Origin: Drosophila pseudoobscura
Lineage: Eukaryota > Arthropoda > Insecta > Diptera > Drosophilidae
Length of the DNA stretch: 64,000 bases
Assembly (NCBI RefSeq): GCF_009870125.1
Contig: NC_046680.1
Coordinates: forward strand, 12,791,501 to 12,855,500
Direction: 5' to 3'
The notes beneath the pieces were generated by a model, which saw only the letters and a list, made by a program, of their open reading frames with translations, searched no databases and was not told the origin of the DNA. Numbering within the stretch: position 1 is the first letter of the stretch; each line of letters opens with the position of its first letter. This document shows, piece by piece, positions 1 to 10,993 of the stretch. The position numbers and the translations under genes were made by a program.

Positions 1-430
1 GGTGTAACTGAAGTTTTTGAGCTTCAATTGGAGCTGAAGGTCGGGCCTCGTGGAAGTCGAAAGTTGTGCAGATATCAGGCTAGAAGGCGGTATTCCTTAA
101 TAAAGTTTTGTGCAGCTGCCGGCTGCTGACTGCTGACTGCTGCTCCTTGCAATGTGATTCAGTGCCGGAGATCTCTCTATAGGCGGTAGCTTGAAAGTTG
201 TGTCGTTGCGTCGCAAGGCGCTGACAACTGTCGCCCATAACTCACTTTTACCGGACAACCGGGGGACAACCCTTGCTGCAGTGGCGGAACCAGAAGCAGA
301 AATGGCCGTAGCAGAAACAACAAAGTTAGTAACGACACTTGGCCAAACAAGTTTCTGAAAGGACGAGCGTGCAATCCCAATCCCCAATCTCCAATAAAAC
401 CAGACTCCCTCCCACTCCCTGTCATCCCGT
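1..430. other. Non-coding sequence left of the transposable element
   Basis: No supportable gene. Short open frames on both strands have no recognisable domain or splice context. It contains imperfect CTG/CTGACTGCT runs near 120-150. Confidence 0.5.
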
Positions 431-1575
431 ACATTTTTATACCCGATACTCAAAATGAGTATTGGGGTATATTAGATTTGTGGTGAAAGTAGATGTGTGT
501 AACGTCCAGAAGGAATCGTTTCCGACCCCATAAAGTATATATATTCTTGATCAGCATCAATAGCCGAGTCGATTGAGCCATGTCTGTCTGTCCGTCTGTC
601 CGTCCGTCCGTCTGTCCGTCTGTCCGTCCGTCCGTCTGTCCGTCCCCTTCAGCGCCTAATGCTCAAAGACTATAAGAGCTAGAGCAACAATGTTTTGGAT
701 CCAGACTTCTGTGATATGTCACTGCTCCAAAAATATTTCAAGACTTTGCCCCGCCCACTTCCGCCCCCACAAAGGGCGAAAATCTGTGGCATCCACAATT
801 TTGACGATACGAGAAAACTAAAAACGCAGAATCGTAGAGAATAACCATATCTTTTAGACTGCAGAATCTGAACTGGATCGTATTATTATTATAGCCAGCA
901 TCAAGAAAACAATTTCACTCTTTCTCGCTCTGTCTCACTCTAACACACAGGTTTCATGGTCGGTTTTGCCAATTCCAAAATATGAGTTCAAGGATCTCAG
1001 AACCCATAAGAGCTAGAGCAACCAAATTTGGTATCCACACTCCTGTGATATCGGACCTTGACCGTTTCGTGTCCAAATTTCTCCACACCCCCTTCCGCCC
1101 CCGCAAAGGACGAAAATCTGGGGCAACCACAAATCTCAGAGACTATTAAGGCTAGAGTAACCAAATTTGGTACACACACTCCTTTAAGATGTCACTATAA
1201 AACGTATATCTCAGAATTTCGCCCCACCCCCATCCGCCCCCACAAAGGACGAAAATCTGTGCCATCCACAATATTGCAGATTTGAGAAAACTAAAAACGC
1301 AGAATCATAGAGAATGACCATATCTATCCGGCTGCTGAATCTGGATCAGATCAGATCATTTTTATAGCCAAAAGGAACAAATCAATTTGCAGTGGCTACG
1401 CAGCGCCCGACGTCACGCTCAGACTGATTTTCTGTCTCTCTCGCACACACTCTTTGTCGTGTCGCTTAATATTAGCGGCGTCTGCCGGAGGAGGGCCATA
1501 CTGACTTAGTATCGGGTATAACCGTAGAGTTGCGGTGTCCGCAGCAACTCACAACGTTCCCCCTCGTTTTTTATA
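431..1575. mobile_element. DINE-1/mini-me-like non-autonomous Helitron-type element
   Basis: A 13-bp perfect inverted repeat marks the ends: TATACCCGATACT at 438-450 and its complement at 1508-1520. Past the right copy there is an imperfect hairpin (1527-1550, with a small bulge) and a tail rich in C and T. Inside lie a (GTCY)n tract at 581-645 and three diverged copies of a unit (starting near 670, 1006 and 1144) that share an 'ATAAGAGCTAGAGCAAC'-type segment and a 'CGCCCCCACAAAGG-CGAAAATCTG' type segment. An 80-bp stretch at 790-868 is repeated at 1263-1345. There is no transposase frame. A conserved core next to (GTCY)n and a hairpin near the 3' end are typical of the mini-me/DINE-1 class in Drosophila; the exact family name is an inference. 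Confidence 0.8.
581..645. repeat. (GTCT/GTCC)n proto-microsatellite inside the mobile element
   Basis: About 65 bp of alternating GTCT and GTCC tetranucleotides directly after a segment resembling the conserved core of DINE-1/mini-me elements. Confidence 0.9.
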
Positions 1576-4500
1576 GAACCGCAACAATTGTTGCCGTTTT
1601 GCTCGGGTTTCATTCACAGACAAGGCCTTGAGGAAGCCTCACCTGAGGCACCTGCCGGCAACAAGCAGCGAAAAGAGAAATCGAACAAAGAAGGCACAAA
1701 TCATCTACAGGAAAAGAAGAAGAAAGTAGAGGAAAAAAAGGAAAAGACGCCAAACTGGCATCGAATGCCGGTGGACAGGCATTCTGCTGCATAGCTCGTA
1801 ACTCAACTTTGCCATTCGATGGCAATAATTTTACCATTCACCCACCACGACCTCTGCCTCCGGCGAGAATTGCATTCCTTCTATTTCTTTGACGTGGCCA
1901 AGACAATCTTCTCGGAGGCAGTCTCCTTTTGTTTGCTCTCCTCTCCTCCTCCTCGTCTAGAGTTTCAGCTGTGATTTGTGATGAATATAGTAGACCCTGG
2001 GTAATAAAAGGAATTTCATACTCGTGGAGATGGATAGCTAAATAACCTTTCCGCTCGTTTGCTCTTCTGATGCTTAAAGCACAGTTAATCCAGGGCAATT
2101 AACGGTTGTGTGTTCGCCACTTTACGTGGCATGCGTCTCTCTGTCAATCAGGTTTGTGGCAGCATTTAAAAGCGCTTAAATAATTGATTTGCTTGGTCGC
2201 CGCACCGCAATCAGGATGAGTTAATTAATGTTTAACACGCCACAATCATAACTAATTTAGTTTGGAATTAAGGGGAGTAGTCGGCGCGCCTGTCCGCCTC
2301 CATTCCCCCCGCCTTTTTCCACTTGTGCACGCTATAGCTAAATAGCTAAATTGTTTAACAATGGGGCGTGACAGCAGGTCAACCAAAAGGCTAAAAATGC
2401 CCGCTATCATTACAGTGTTTTTCCGAACGGAATACTTTCGTCCATCGGTCAATCAATTAGATTGATTGCTCGAAATGAGATGTGAACACAGTTGGGCTGC
2501 CAATTAAGTGGTCGCATGTCAAATGGCCAGAAAGGCCACAAACGGCCACAAATACTGTTTCAAGTTAGCAACGAAATAGAGAAAATAGCTTTTTGTATGT
2601 AATTAGGGGACAGTGCAGTCCTGAGAGTATACTCAAACTCATACTACTCGTATCCTTTGCTAAAAAGTAAACTAAAGTCAAAGCTCCTAAGCCGATTTCG
2701 GGGGCCAAAAGCACTCGACTAAAATAACGAAGTTTCTGTCTAAACCGGAAAATAGAGAGTGAGCAGAAGACGGCTGTGTATCTAAAGGATTGGGGCTTCG
2801 GCATATGTCATAACATGTTTGTCATTTATTTCCCACATATGTATGTAAATCCTTTAATCTTGTATTTTTTTCATTTTGATAATTAAATTTGTTAATGAAT
2901 TTTCCCTCTAAACGGTTGGATGCAGTCATACAGATATATAAACCCTGCTGCGAAATAGGTGGAGATTGAAAAACCAACATGGAATAAATAATTATTTTAC
3001 CAGCCGAGGCAGATTAAGTAGTTATATAATTATGCAAATTCCTCTATAAGTCCGTATGGCTGCTGTGCTCGGAACGACCGTGGGAAAAGCTTAGGTAAAT
3101 CGTGAATGAAAAACACATGTCTTCAGAGTCATATTTCCAAGAAACAATTTAAGGTAGCATTTAGGGATTCCTTGGAGATATCAGTAGCTAAGCTGAAAAT
3201 CAACCTCGAAATAGCACTAGGACAGCAGAAAATGAAAGCGAAGCCAAAAATCATAAGATGAAGAAAGCCTGCCTCCAGCTATTGGGGGCAATGAATGCGT
3301 TTCGTGAAAATTCCTTAGGGTTTCTTAATCGTTGTAAAAGTAGCTCCAGAGTGAAAGCCAAGACAGAGGCAATAAAGCAAGAGAGTAGCTTTAACAATCA
3401 TTCGTTAATGATTATGATCTCAAATAAATTTCGTCTGCTCGATTATAAGGTCATCTGAAAGGTCAGATATTAATTAAAAGTTGGCCGAAAGGATGAATTA
3501 TTGTTTAAGATGAACTCTTGGATTATGCTCCAACATAAATGAAAAAGAAAATATCTAAAAATTTTCCCGAATTATCTGCAAGTGTATCCAATCAGATAAC
3601 TGGAACTGGTACTCCGTACTCGACGCACCACCGCCACCGCGCACTCGCCGCAAGGGGGTCGATGGGGAAACTGCAGGCATCAGCTTAAGGCATAAAGATT
3701 TAAGCTTGAAGCTGTGTACATTTACATTCATAAAGCACAAGCGGCGGCCAGAAGTTGGCCCATTTGTATGCAAAGTTCAGTTACGTTACGAGCATGAATA
3801 GGAAGAGTAGAGCGGGGAAATGGCCAGCGGGAGAGCGAGAGGGAAAGTAAGCATTGGGGTAACTCCAAGCGTATGGTATGTGCAGGTAAATGATTCAAAT
3901 TAAAACAATCATTAGAAACAGAAGAGCTTCGCTTCGGTGCAAGTGCAAAGTGGCGGAAGCCACCAGGCACAGGAGGCGGCGCCACTTGGCAGGTGGCAAG
4001 CAATTAACTTGAATTAAGAGCATAATAACTCCGATTCTGAAGGACGCTCACAGACAGCGTAAATCCGCCTCACGACATCCACAAGGTGGCCATTTCCTTG
4101 AACACATCCGCATTTAACAGAAGTTTTCCCGAAATTATTTCTACCCATTAGGGGCTGATGGTAATTTTTTGGCACCGAGGCCACAGGGTTTAATCAGTCC
4201 ACCAACGAAAGGCCAAAGGTGGAGAGGAAAGACGATGAGAAACAGAGCCAAAAACCGTGAACATGTGCTGGGTTCCAAGTGAGAGAATAAAATACAATTT
4301 CACACTTCGGCTGGCACTCGCCATAGGCTGGAGCCATGGAACGGCTTACGAGTTCACACGGCGTATGCGTGATTTCGGCCGCTCTTCTTGCCCCGCACAT
4401 AGTATTGCTGTATCCCTGCTCGCTGGCTTCTTGTCCTCCTATTAATTAATTGACTTGCTACTCTGTTCCCCCCCCGTTTGGTTGGTGCCTTTAACATGAA

Positions 4501-5689
4501 AATGAACTCTCTGAGCCGCTCCACACGCGGCATGTGGCAATGTGACACGTCAATGGAACCCTGTTCTTCTGTGCTGGAATGGAATTAATTTTCACAGCAG
4601 CAAAGTATCAGCATCCCCCACATGTTGCAGTTCGTTGATTGCCTTTCACTTTTGTGTCATCATTTTAAAGCCAGCTTTTAATGTAATTGAATTTAATAAT
4701 AAAAAAAAGAGGCGAGAGAGTCCCCAAATAGCCGGGAGATTTTTGCATGCCTTGTGTGTCATTTTGCTGACCAGTGAATATGCTGGCATTCGTAGTTGTT
4801 TTCAGTATTATTCAATTTAAATGTAAAGACCTTTTGCGGGCACAGATGCACTGTGCATTCAATTGGAAATGGATTTGCGTAAGCCCCGTTGTCCGGACAA
4901 TTTAATTTCGTATACCCTCCAAACCGACGGAAAATCGTTTTGCAGGGACCGAGACCGAAACCGACTAGTAGCCCAAAGGGGTATTATTTTTCCATTTATG
5001 ATTTCGACAAGCACAAAACAAAGAAAAGTTTTCCTTAAACTAATTTATGATTTAAAAAATAATTTCATTTTGCTTTTCAGCTGATGGGGATGGGGAAATT
5101 GATGTGTGCTTTGCTGAAATTGTACTCACCCTCTAGGCGTAAGCTGCGAAATTAATTGAAATATACTTAGATGATATTTATCCGGTTTATATGAATATTA
5201 TCCTATGCTTAATACATCTATTATTTATATATTTATTGTTTCACCAATAAGCTCATTCAGGCATCTTCACATTCAATGATCGGAACTTCACTTTCACTCG
5301 CACATCGTGAGCACCGATCGTTTGTCCGTCAGGATGAGTCTTTTGCAGTTGGAATCTCTTCCTTTGGGTTCGCCCGTTCGCATGTTCGTTCTGCACACGC
5401 AACCACGCCGCGACGCGTTTAAAAACGAACTGCGAATAATTGCCGCCATCCGAACTCGAGCTTCATTTAGTGCCACATTCGGTGGCGACTCCTCAAAACT
5501 CACCACACCCCGACACGAGCCCCTAGTACGAGCCAGAGAACGAACCGACGCGACGGTCACGAATCATCTTCGTTCTCGTCCATGTGGGTCTGTGGAGCAT
5601 CGTGCCATTGTGTGCTGATGGGGCAGCGGGGTAAAAGTGAAAGCCCTACCTCTGACTGCTGCTATTGAGGCAGGTTAGTGTTCTCTCTT

Positions 5690-5690
<1 letters not shown>

Positions 5691-5723
<33 letters not shown>

Positions 5724-5728
5724 TCTCT
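5691..5728. repeat. (CT)n / GAGA tract
   Basis: Almost uninterrupted CT dinucleotides. In Drosophila such tracts are microsatellites and can bind GAGA factor or CLAMP; no function is shown here. Confidence 0.9.
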
Positions 5729-6743
5729 GTGTGTTTCCACTTCCAGCGATGTTTCTGATTAGCCTGGAAGCGGCAATTCTTGTTGTGATAAGCCGTTGGC
5801 TGTGTGGAAAGAAAACTGTTGCGTGCATTTTCAGTGGCATGTCCTGTGGGAACAACCGGAGGCAGCTGCAACTACCTCCAATGCAAAGTTTCATTGAATA
5901 TTGATTAACATTTTTATCATTCATTAAGGAATTTAGAAATATAACTGCGATTTTCTCACGTTATCCTTTGATAATTCTCTCAAAATGTTTTGCATGGTAA
6001 TACTCACACCGCTTACTTTTCCAAGAATTGTAACATTTCCCCTGAAAGAATCAAAGAAATGCTTTAAATTTTGGATATTATTATCTTACCAGCATTCGAT
6101 ATTTTTCCAGGTCCTGCGCAGAACGATGCACAATATTTCAGTTCGCCGGCATTCGTGTGGTGAGTTTTTCCTCGATGATAAGAATCACTGATAAGAACTC
6201 ATACACCAGGTGCGGCAGCAGCTCTCTTGAACAACAAAAACAAGACGAACGCGTCTCCTAAGATGAAGAAGACTGAGGAAGAACGTCATCATAGTTTCTT
6301 GTTTCCACTCTCCCAGGAAAATGGTGATGAGGGGTGTCTAATGGGTGTTTAGGGCGATTGGAGGCGACTCTCGAGTGGCAAGCCACAAAATGCGCAACGC
6401 TGCAGACGCAATTAATGCGCAACGTTTTACAATTAGTGAAACTACCTCAATTATGCAGCTGCAGTCCCAGCCACCAACCTGCATCCACCATCTCCGGTTT
6501 TTCATCCCAAGGCAGGGGCTGCCCCAGCCCCAGCCCCAGCCCCAGCATGCACCGTCCACCGATGCACCCGCCAGCCTCCGCAGTCGTTTGGGGAGCAGCT
6601 TTTAATAGGAAATTCATGGCCGCTGTGAACATTTTCTCGCTCCCATTCTCGTGGTTGCGGGTTGCATGGATGGGGCTTTTTTTTGGCGACAGGGGCAGCC
6701 TTTTAATTATGATAATTACATTGTTGTCGTTCTTGCTCGCTGA

Positions 6744-6772
6744 CAGCGGCAGCAGCAGCAGCAGCAGCAGCT
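6744..6772. repeat. CAG/CGG trinucleotide run
   Basis: CAGCGGCAGCAG-type run of about nine triplets. It encodes only low-complexity Ser or Leu/Gln in any frame and lies outside any supported gene. Confidence 0.8.
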
Positions 6773-7924
6773 GCGTTGTGTTAGACAAACAACGCGTTCC
6801 GTTCCGTGCCGTTCCTCCGATATGAAACTGGCATTTGTGCAACCTGCCGCTTGAATAGATGGGAAAGAGGGGAGCATCGACATGCATCATTTTATGCCAC
6901 TCGACTCTCGGGCAGAGATGGTTGCGAATGTGTTTCCGCTACAAATAGAGGGCTTCGCATACGAGGGATTTAGCGGTGGGATCTGCCCTGCACATCCGTT
7001 CCGTCGTAATTGGGTTAGGGCTTCAACAATCCGTATGAAAAATATTGTTGTGCACAGTATTTTTTGTATCCATGTGGCAGTGTCAGCGTAGATGCCACAT
7101 GCAACAATTAAGACATTAGATTGGTCGGGGACGAGGACTGGTGACTGCCTCACAGCCATGAATTACTATACGCACCGTCTGGTTCTGTAATGGAGGGCCT
7201 GTTTTATGCATGTGTGTGTGTGCCAACGTTTCAACGTGCAACAATTTATGGTGCGCTGTCAGCAATATGGCAACATGTTTTTTTGGTGGCCTGCCTGGAC
7301 ATGCTAATTGCATGCACCATCCACACATCACTCGATGGAGCGAGGGAGAATATAAAGTAACTATGCCTTCGGGTTTGTGTTGCGTGGAAATTTTTACCAA
7401 GCGAATAATTTGATCACAGTTGTGGCAAGGTCCTGGGAGTGAGCCATAAATTCTGTAGCCTACTTTTCAGCGAAATTTTGATGTTGCAAAAACCGCTGAC
7501 AGAAGCAGCAGGAGCCGCCGCTAAACGAAACATTCCGATTTTGTGTCAGTTTCATTTATTATGAAAGGCATCAGCATCAGAAATGAGGGACGAGAAGGTC
7601 CCTCTGAAAACTATAAAATAATGTGGCATTTCATTTGCATTCGGTGCCATTTGCAGCTTTTTGTTAAAGCTATAGCGAATTGTTGGCCATCAAAGAGGGA
7701 AATAGTTTTAAATGTTGGAAAAATAGTTAGCCTGGTCTGGTAGCCATTTGTCAGACGGAATTTTAAATGGGATTCCGCTCGCTGGGAATCCAAAACTCTA
7801 GCGGCAGGTGGCACCGGTGATAATTTGTAATTGATACGACCACGCGACCATAATTACATAATTAGAGAAAGGCCAGTAGCGAGGACAAACGCCTGTCGGG
7901 TAGGTGTGTGCACATCCATCTGTG

Positions 7925-7931
7925 TATAAAA
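7925..7931 (+). promoter_or_regulatory. TATA box of Or59a
   Basis: TATAAAA sequence 51 bp upstream of the Or59a start codon. A start site about 30 bp further on (near 7955) would give a 5' UTR of roughly 20 nt. The start site itself is inferred. Confidence 0.55.
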
Positions 7932-7975
7932 ACAAGCATAATCCGACAGGAACATTTAGAAAGCAAAGAGCAGCC

Positions 7976-9170
7976 ATGCCAGAGGAGGCCATCGACAGTT
8001 TGAGCTTCATCAGAAGCCACTGGACAGCATGGTGGATACTCGGAGTGGCCCACAAGCGAGTGCAGTCCTGGCGTAGCCTCTACGTCTGCCTCAGTGTGCT
8101 GGCCAATGTGATGGTCACAGTCGGCTATCCGCTCCACTTGGCCCTGTCGCTCTTTCGCAACCGCACCCTCACCGAGGACATCCTCAATCTAACGACCTTT
8201 GTGACGTGTCTCGCCTGCTCCGCCAAGTGCCTCATCTACGCCTACAATATCGACAAGGTGGCACGAATGGAGCAGCTCCTGCGGCTGCTGGATGAGCGAG
8301 TGAGTGGGAAAGAGCAGCGTGCAATCTACGGCAATGTGAAGCTCCAACTCCGCATAGTCCTGTATGTCTTCATTGGCATCTACATGCCGTGTGGTCTCTT
8401 TGCCGAGCTGTCGTTCCTGTTCAAGGAGCAGCGGGGCCTTATGTACCCCGCCTATTTCCCATTCGATTGGTTAACCTCCACGAGAAACTACTACATGGCC
8501 AATGTCTACCAGATTGTTGGCATCTCCTTTCAACTCTTGCAGAACTATGTCAGTGATTGCTTTCCGGCGGTGGTGCTCTGCCTAATATCGTCTCACGTGA
8601 AGATGCTCTACTCCCGCTTCGAGGAGATTGGCAGGGATCCATCCATTAATGCGGAAAAGCAGCTGGAGGACTGCATAACTGATCACAAGCGCTTGCTCGA
8701 GTGGGTACCAACCGAAAGGATTATTACCACTTTCTCATTCTCCTTGCATTTACAGACTCTTCAGGTGCATTGAGAGACTCATGTCGGTGCCAATGTTCAT
8801 CCAATTCACGGTCACCGCTCTGAATGTCTGCATCAGCATTGCGGCTCTCGTGTTCTATGTAAGCGAGCCCATGGCTCGAACGTATCTCATCTTCTATGCC
8901 CTCGCTATGCCCCTCCAGATTTTCCCCTCCTGCTACTTTGGCACCGACAACGAGTTCTGGTTTGGACGCCTCCACTACGCCGCCTTCAGCTGCGATTGGC
9001 CAAAGCAGGGCAGGAGCTTCAAGCGGAAGATGATGTTCTTTGTGGAGCGATCGCTCAAGCAGAGCACAGCGATTGCCGGTGGCATGTTACGCATTCATTT
9101 GGACACATTCTTCTCGACCCTTAAGATGGCATACTCCCTGTTCACGATCATTATACGAATGAGAAAGTAG
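7976..9170 (+). CDS. Or59a: Odorant receptor Or59a
   Basis: Seven-transmembrane insect odorant receptor, the ligand-binding partner of Orco in the dendritic membrane of olfactory neurons. Two exons, 7976-8700 and 8756-9170, are joined over a 55-bp intron (donor GTGGGT, acceptor TTACAG; the split codon gives Glu in the stretch LLELFR). The product is 379 aa, the length of D. melanogaster Or59a, and it matches that protein closely from start to finish, including IRSHWTAW near the N-terminus, LFKEQRGLMYPAYFPFDW in the second extracellular region and the C-terminal AYSLFTIIIRMRK. The Met at 7976 is chosen because the homology begins there; the frame stays open upstream without an earlier ATG that fits. 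The gene is intact. It converges on the minus-strand gene ending at 9440, leaving 270 bp between stops. Confidence 0.95.
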
Positions 9171-9384
9171 GTCGATAGTTCCTTTAAAATCTGTTTTGAC
9201 TAGTCCCCTTAAATGCAAATTTCAATCGATTAGAGGTCGCCAGAGCTATATTAATTGGTGACTGAAGTGTGGAAAGCCGCAGGTGCAGGATAACGAACCA
9301 TTAAGGACAATTAATTAATTACCTTCCCAGAAAGCCAGAAACACCGGAAAGGCGTCTGATTGATCGATCTAAAAATTGATACTA
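9171..9384. other. Short convergent intergenic spacer
   Basis: The 3' flank shared by Or59a and the minus-strand 517-residue gene. No canonical AATAAA was seen for Or59a within about 200 bp of its stop. Confidence 0.5.
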
Positions 9385-9390
9385 TTTATT
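9385..9390 (-). terminator. Polyadenylation signal of the 517-aa minus-strand gene
   Basis: AATAAA on the minus strand (TTTATT on plus), about 50 nt after the stop codon at 9440. Confidence 0.65.
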
Positions 9391-9439
9391 TATGTTCGGT
9401 TCGGTCCAGAGCCAACTGGTTTGGGATACCCTTCTCCGT

Positions 9440-10993
9440 CTACTTGTGTGAACTCACATTGCGTCCGCGCATGGGCGTTGATGTCTTCCTGGCTTTTGAT
9501 GCACCACGCTGCTGTTGCTGCTGCCCCTGGGGAGGATGGCGTGCAGTGCTGCGGGACCTGGTGGCGGTTGCATTGCCCCTTCCTAGTGAAGTCTTCTTAA
9601 GACCTTCGCTGCCTACACTTCCTCCACCGCCACCCACGACGCGCTGGAATGCAACTCCTGTGAACACTGTCCCTGGAGTTCTGCAGTTGTTGCTTTTTTG
9701 GGCGGTGGATACAGACCTGGCTGCTGGACGTTTGCTATTGTTCAGATTGCTTTTGCGGACAGTCCCGGACAGTGACTTCGACTCGTGCTCAGAGCTTTTG
9801 GGAACCCCTTGGCCTGTTCCAAAAAAGCACTTGGGGAGAGGGTGACTGGGGATGTAGCTGTCCGCAATAGGTACAGGATAGGGCGAATCAGCGCCACTTG
9901 TGGTAGCCATGCTATTGCTAATGGGCTCATCGGCCTGCTGCTGCAGAGACCGGGTGCTGGTATGCTCCGACAGCGGTGCGAACGGCAACTCTATTTCCGC
10001 GCAAATCTGTTTGATGAGGAACTTCTGCTGGCGATCAAACTCTGCTTGCATACGCAGGCTCTCGTCATACTGGTACTGAACCAGCTTGTTGAATCGGTTC
10101 TTGTTGGCCTGGAGGTAGTTTCTCAGCTTGTCCACTTCGTTGGGGGCCACAGCCATCTTGTTCACCTCGTTCAAAGCGCGCTCGATCATTAGGTCGATTT
10201 CTTGGTCCAGAGTGGAGTTCGTCTGCTCCAAGCGCTGAGCTTCTTCCATCTGCTGGCGGGCCGGTTGCTGGGGGCAGTCGCTGTGGGCCTCCACCACCAC
10301 ATCCGCCTTGGGCTGCATGTGCTCCACCAGCACCTGGGACGACTCAACGGTACAGCAACCAGCACCGATTCTGTCGGAGTTCAATTCGACCATATTGATC
10401 GACGGAGTCAGTGGAGTTGTGGCACTATTCTCCTGTATGTCCGCGCCCAGCCATTCGGAAGTGGCCGGCTCGGTAGACACGGATGGTGGAAGGCATGTCC
10501 GCTCAAAGAGCAGGATACGATCTTTAATACTGCTCAACCTGGGCTGCGAGACTGTCAGCAGGGAGCTGTCAAGAGACTCGGGAGCCACCGTCTCAAGCTC
10601 CGGATTCTGAGGGATGGGCGGGTTCCCCTGAATCGTGGGTATATTGGTATCCTTGGCATCCGCCACTTCAGGCTCGAGAGACTGGTTGGAGATTGTTGGT
10701 AGCTCGAAGATGTACGATTCGGTCTGCTCCAGATTCAGCTGCGGCAGACCCCGCCGTCTGGCCACGGAGATGTAACCATTGCCAATGTTTTCACTCCTGT
10801 CTTGGCCCGCCACGACTCTGACCGGTTCCAACTTCTTTTCCAGGTGGAGATCAGTAGCGATATGCAATCCAGTAGGTGCGTCCAGAGATATACCGGATAT
10901 ATCGGTCGTCTCAAATGGGATCGTGGCTATGGTTTCAGTCTCCTCCTGGCTCAGAGTCTGGCTCTGTTCGACCTCTGCCCAAAACTTCTCCAT
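9440..10993 (-). CDS. Intronless coiled-coil protein of unknown function, 517 aa
   Basis: One uninterrupted frame of 517 codons, ATG at 10993, followed by AATAAA 50 nt downstream. I do not recognise the family. The N-terminal half is acidic and low in order, with scattered Ser/Thr-Pro. Residues about 247-335 form a charged, Gln-rich helical segment likely to be coiled coil (QQMEEAQRLEQTNSTLDQE, later ESLRMQAEFDRQQKFLIKQ). The last about 130 residues are basic and Gly/Ser/Arg/Gln-rich, with VVGGGGGSVGSEG (452-464), a QQQQQ run and a C-terminus carrying RKTSTPMRGR, which looks like a nucleic-acid or microtubule-contacting tail. There is no signal peptide or membrane span. The length and a composition unlike the short shadow frames nearby argue that it is real. 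A retrogene or germline-expressed gene is possible but not shown. Confidence 0.75.
   Translation of the reverse strand: MEKFWAEVEQSQTLSQEETETIATIPFETTDISGISLDAPTGLHIATDLHLEKKLEPVRVVAGQDRSENIGNGYISVARRRGLPQLNLEQTESYIFELPTISNQSLEPEVADAKDTNIPTIQGNPPIPQNPELETVAPESLDSSLLTVSQPRLSSIKDRILLFERTCLPPSVSTEPATSEWLGADIQENSATTPLTPSINMVELNSDRIGAGCCTVESSQVLVEHMQPKADVVVEAHSDCPQQPARQQMEEAQRLEQTNSTLDQEIDLMIERALNEVNKMAVAPNEVDKLRNYLQANKNRFNKLVQYQYDESLRMQAEFDRQQKFLIKQICAEIELPFAPLSEHTSTRSLQQQADEPISNSMATTSGADSPYPVPIADSYIPSHPLPKCFFGTGQGVPKSSEHESKSLSGTVRKSNLNNSKRPAARSVSTAQKSNNCRTPGTVFTGVAFQRVVGGGGGSVGSEGLKKTSLGRGNATATRSRSTARHPPQGQQQQQRGASKARKTSTPMRGRNVSSHK

Larger units (their letters stand above)
1576..7900. other. 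Intergenic or intronic region, no gene supported
   Basis: No open frame here has a recognisable domain, signal peptide or consistent splice frame. Notable content: a 30-bp (CT)n tract at 5691-5728, a C-rich 'CAGCCC' run near 6522-6547 and a CAG run at 6744-6772. A segment at about 5290-5600 is relatively rich in CpG-containing words and could be a promoter or 5' UTR, but no exon chain could be built from it. A 49-bp interval at 6111-6159 has a good acceptor and donor but no partner exon. Confidence 0.5.

Noticed and set aside
5294-5618. CpG-containing region with frames on both strands
   Set aside because: Looks more like a promoter or 5' UTR than coding sequence; no exon chain could be built in either direction.
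6111-6159. 49-bp interval with good acceptor and donor
   Set aside because: No upstream or downstream exon of matching phase could be identified.
6334-6890. Overlapping 163- and 147-codon frames on opposite strands
   Set aside because: Both depend on the CAG and CAGCCC repeats and encode low-complexity sequence; no homology recognised.
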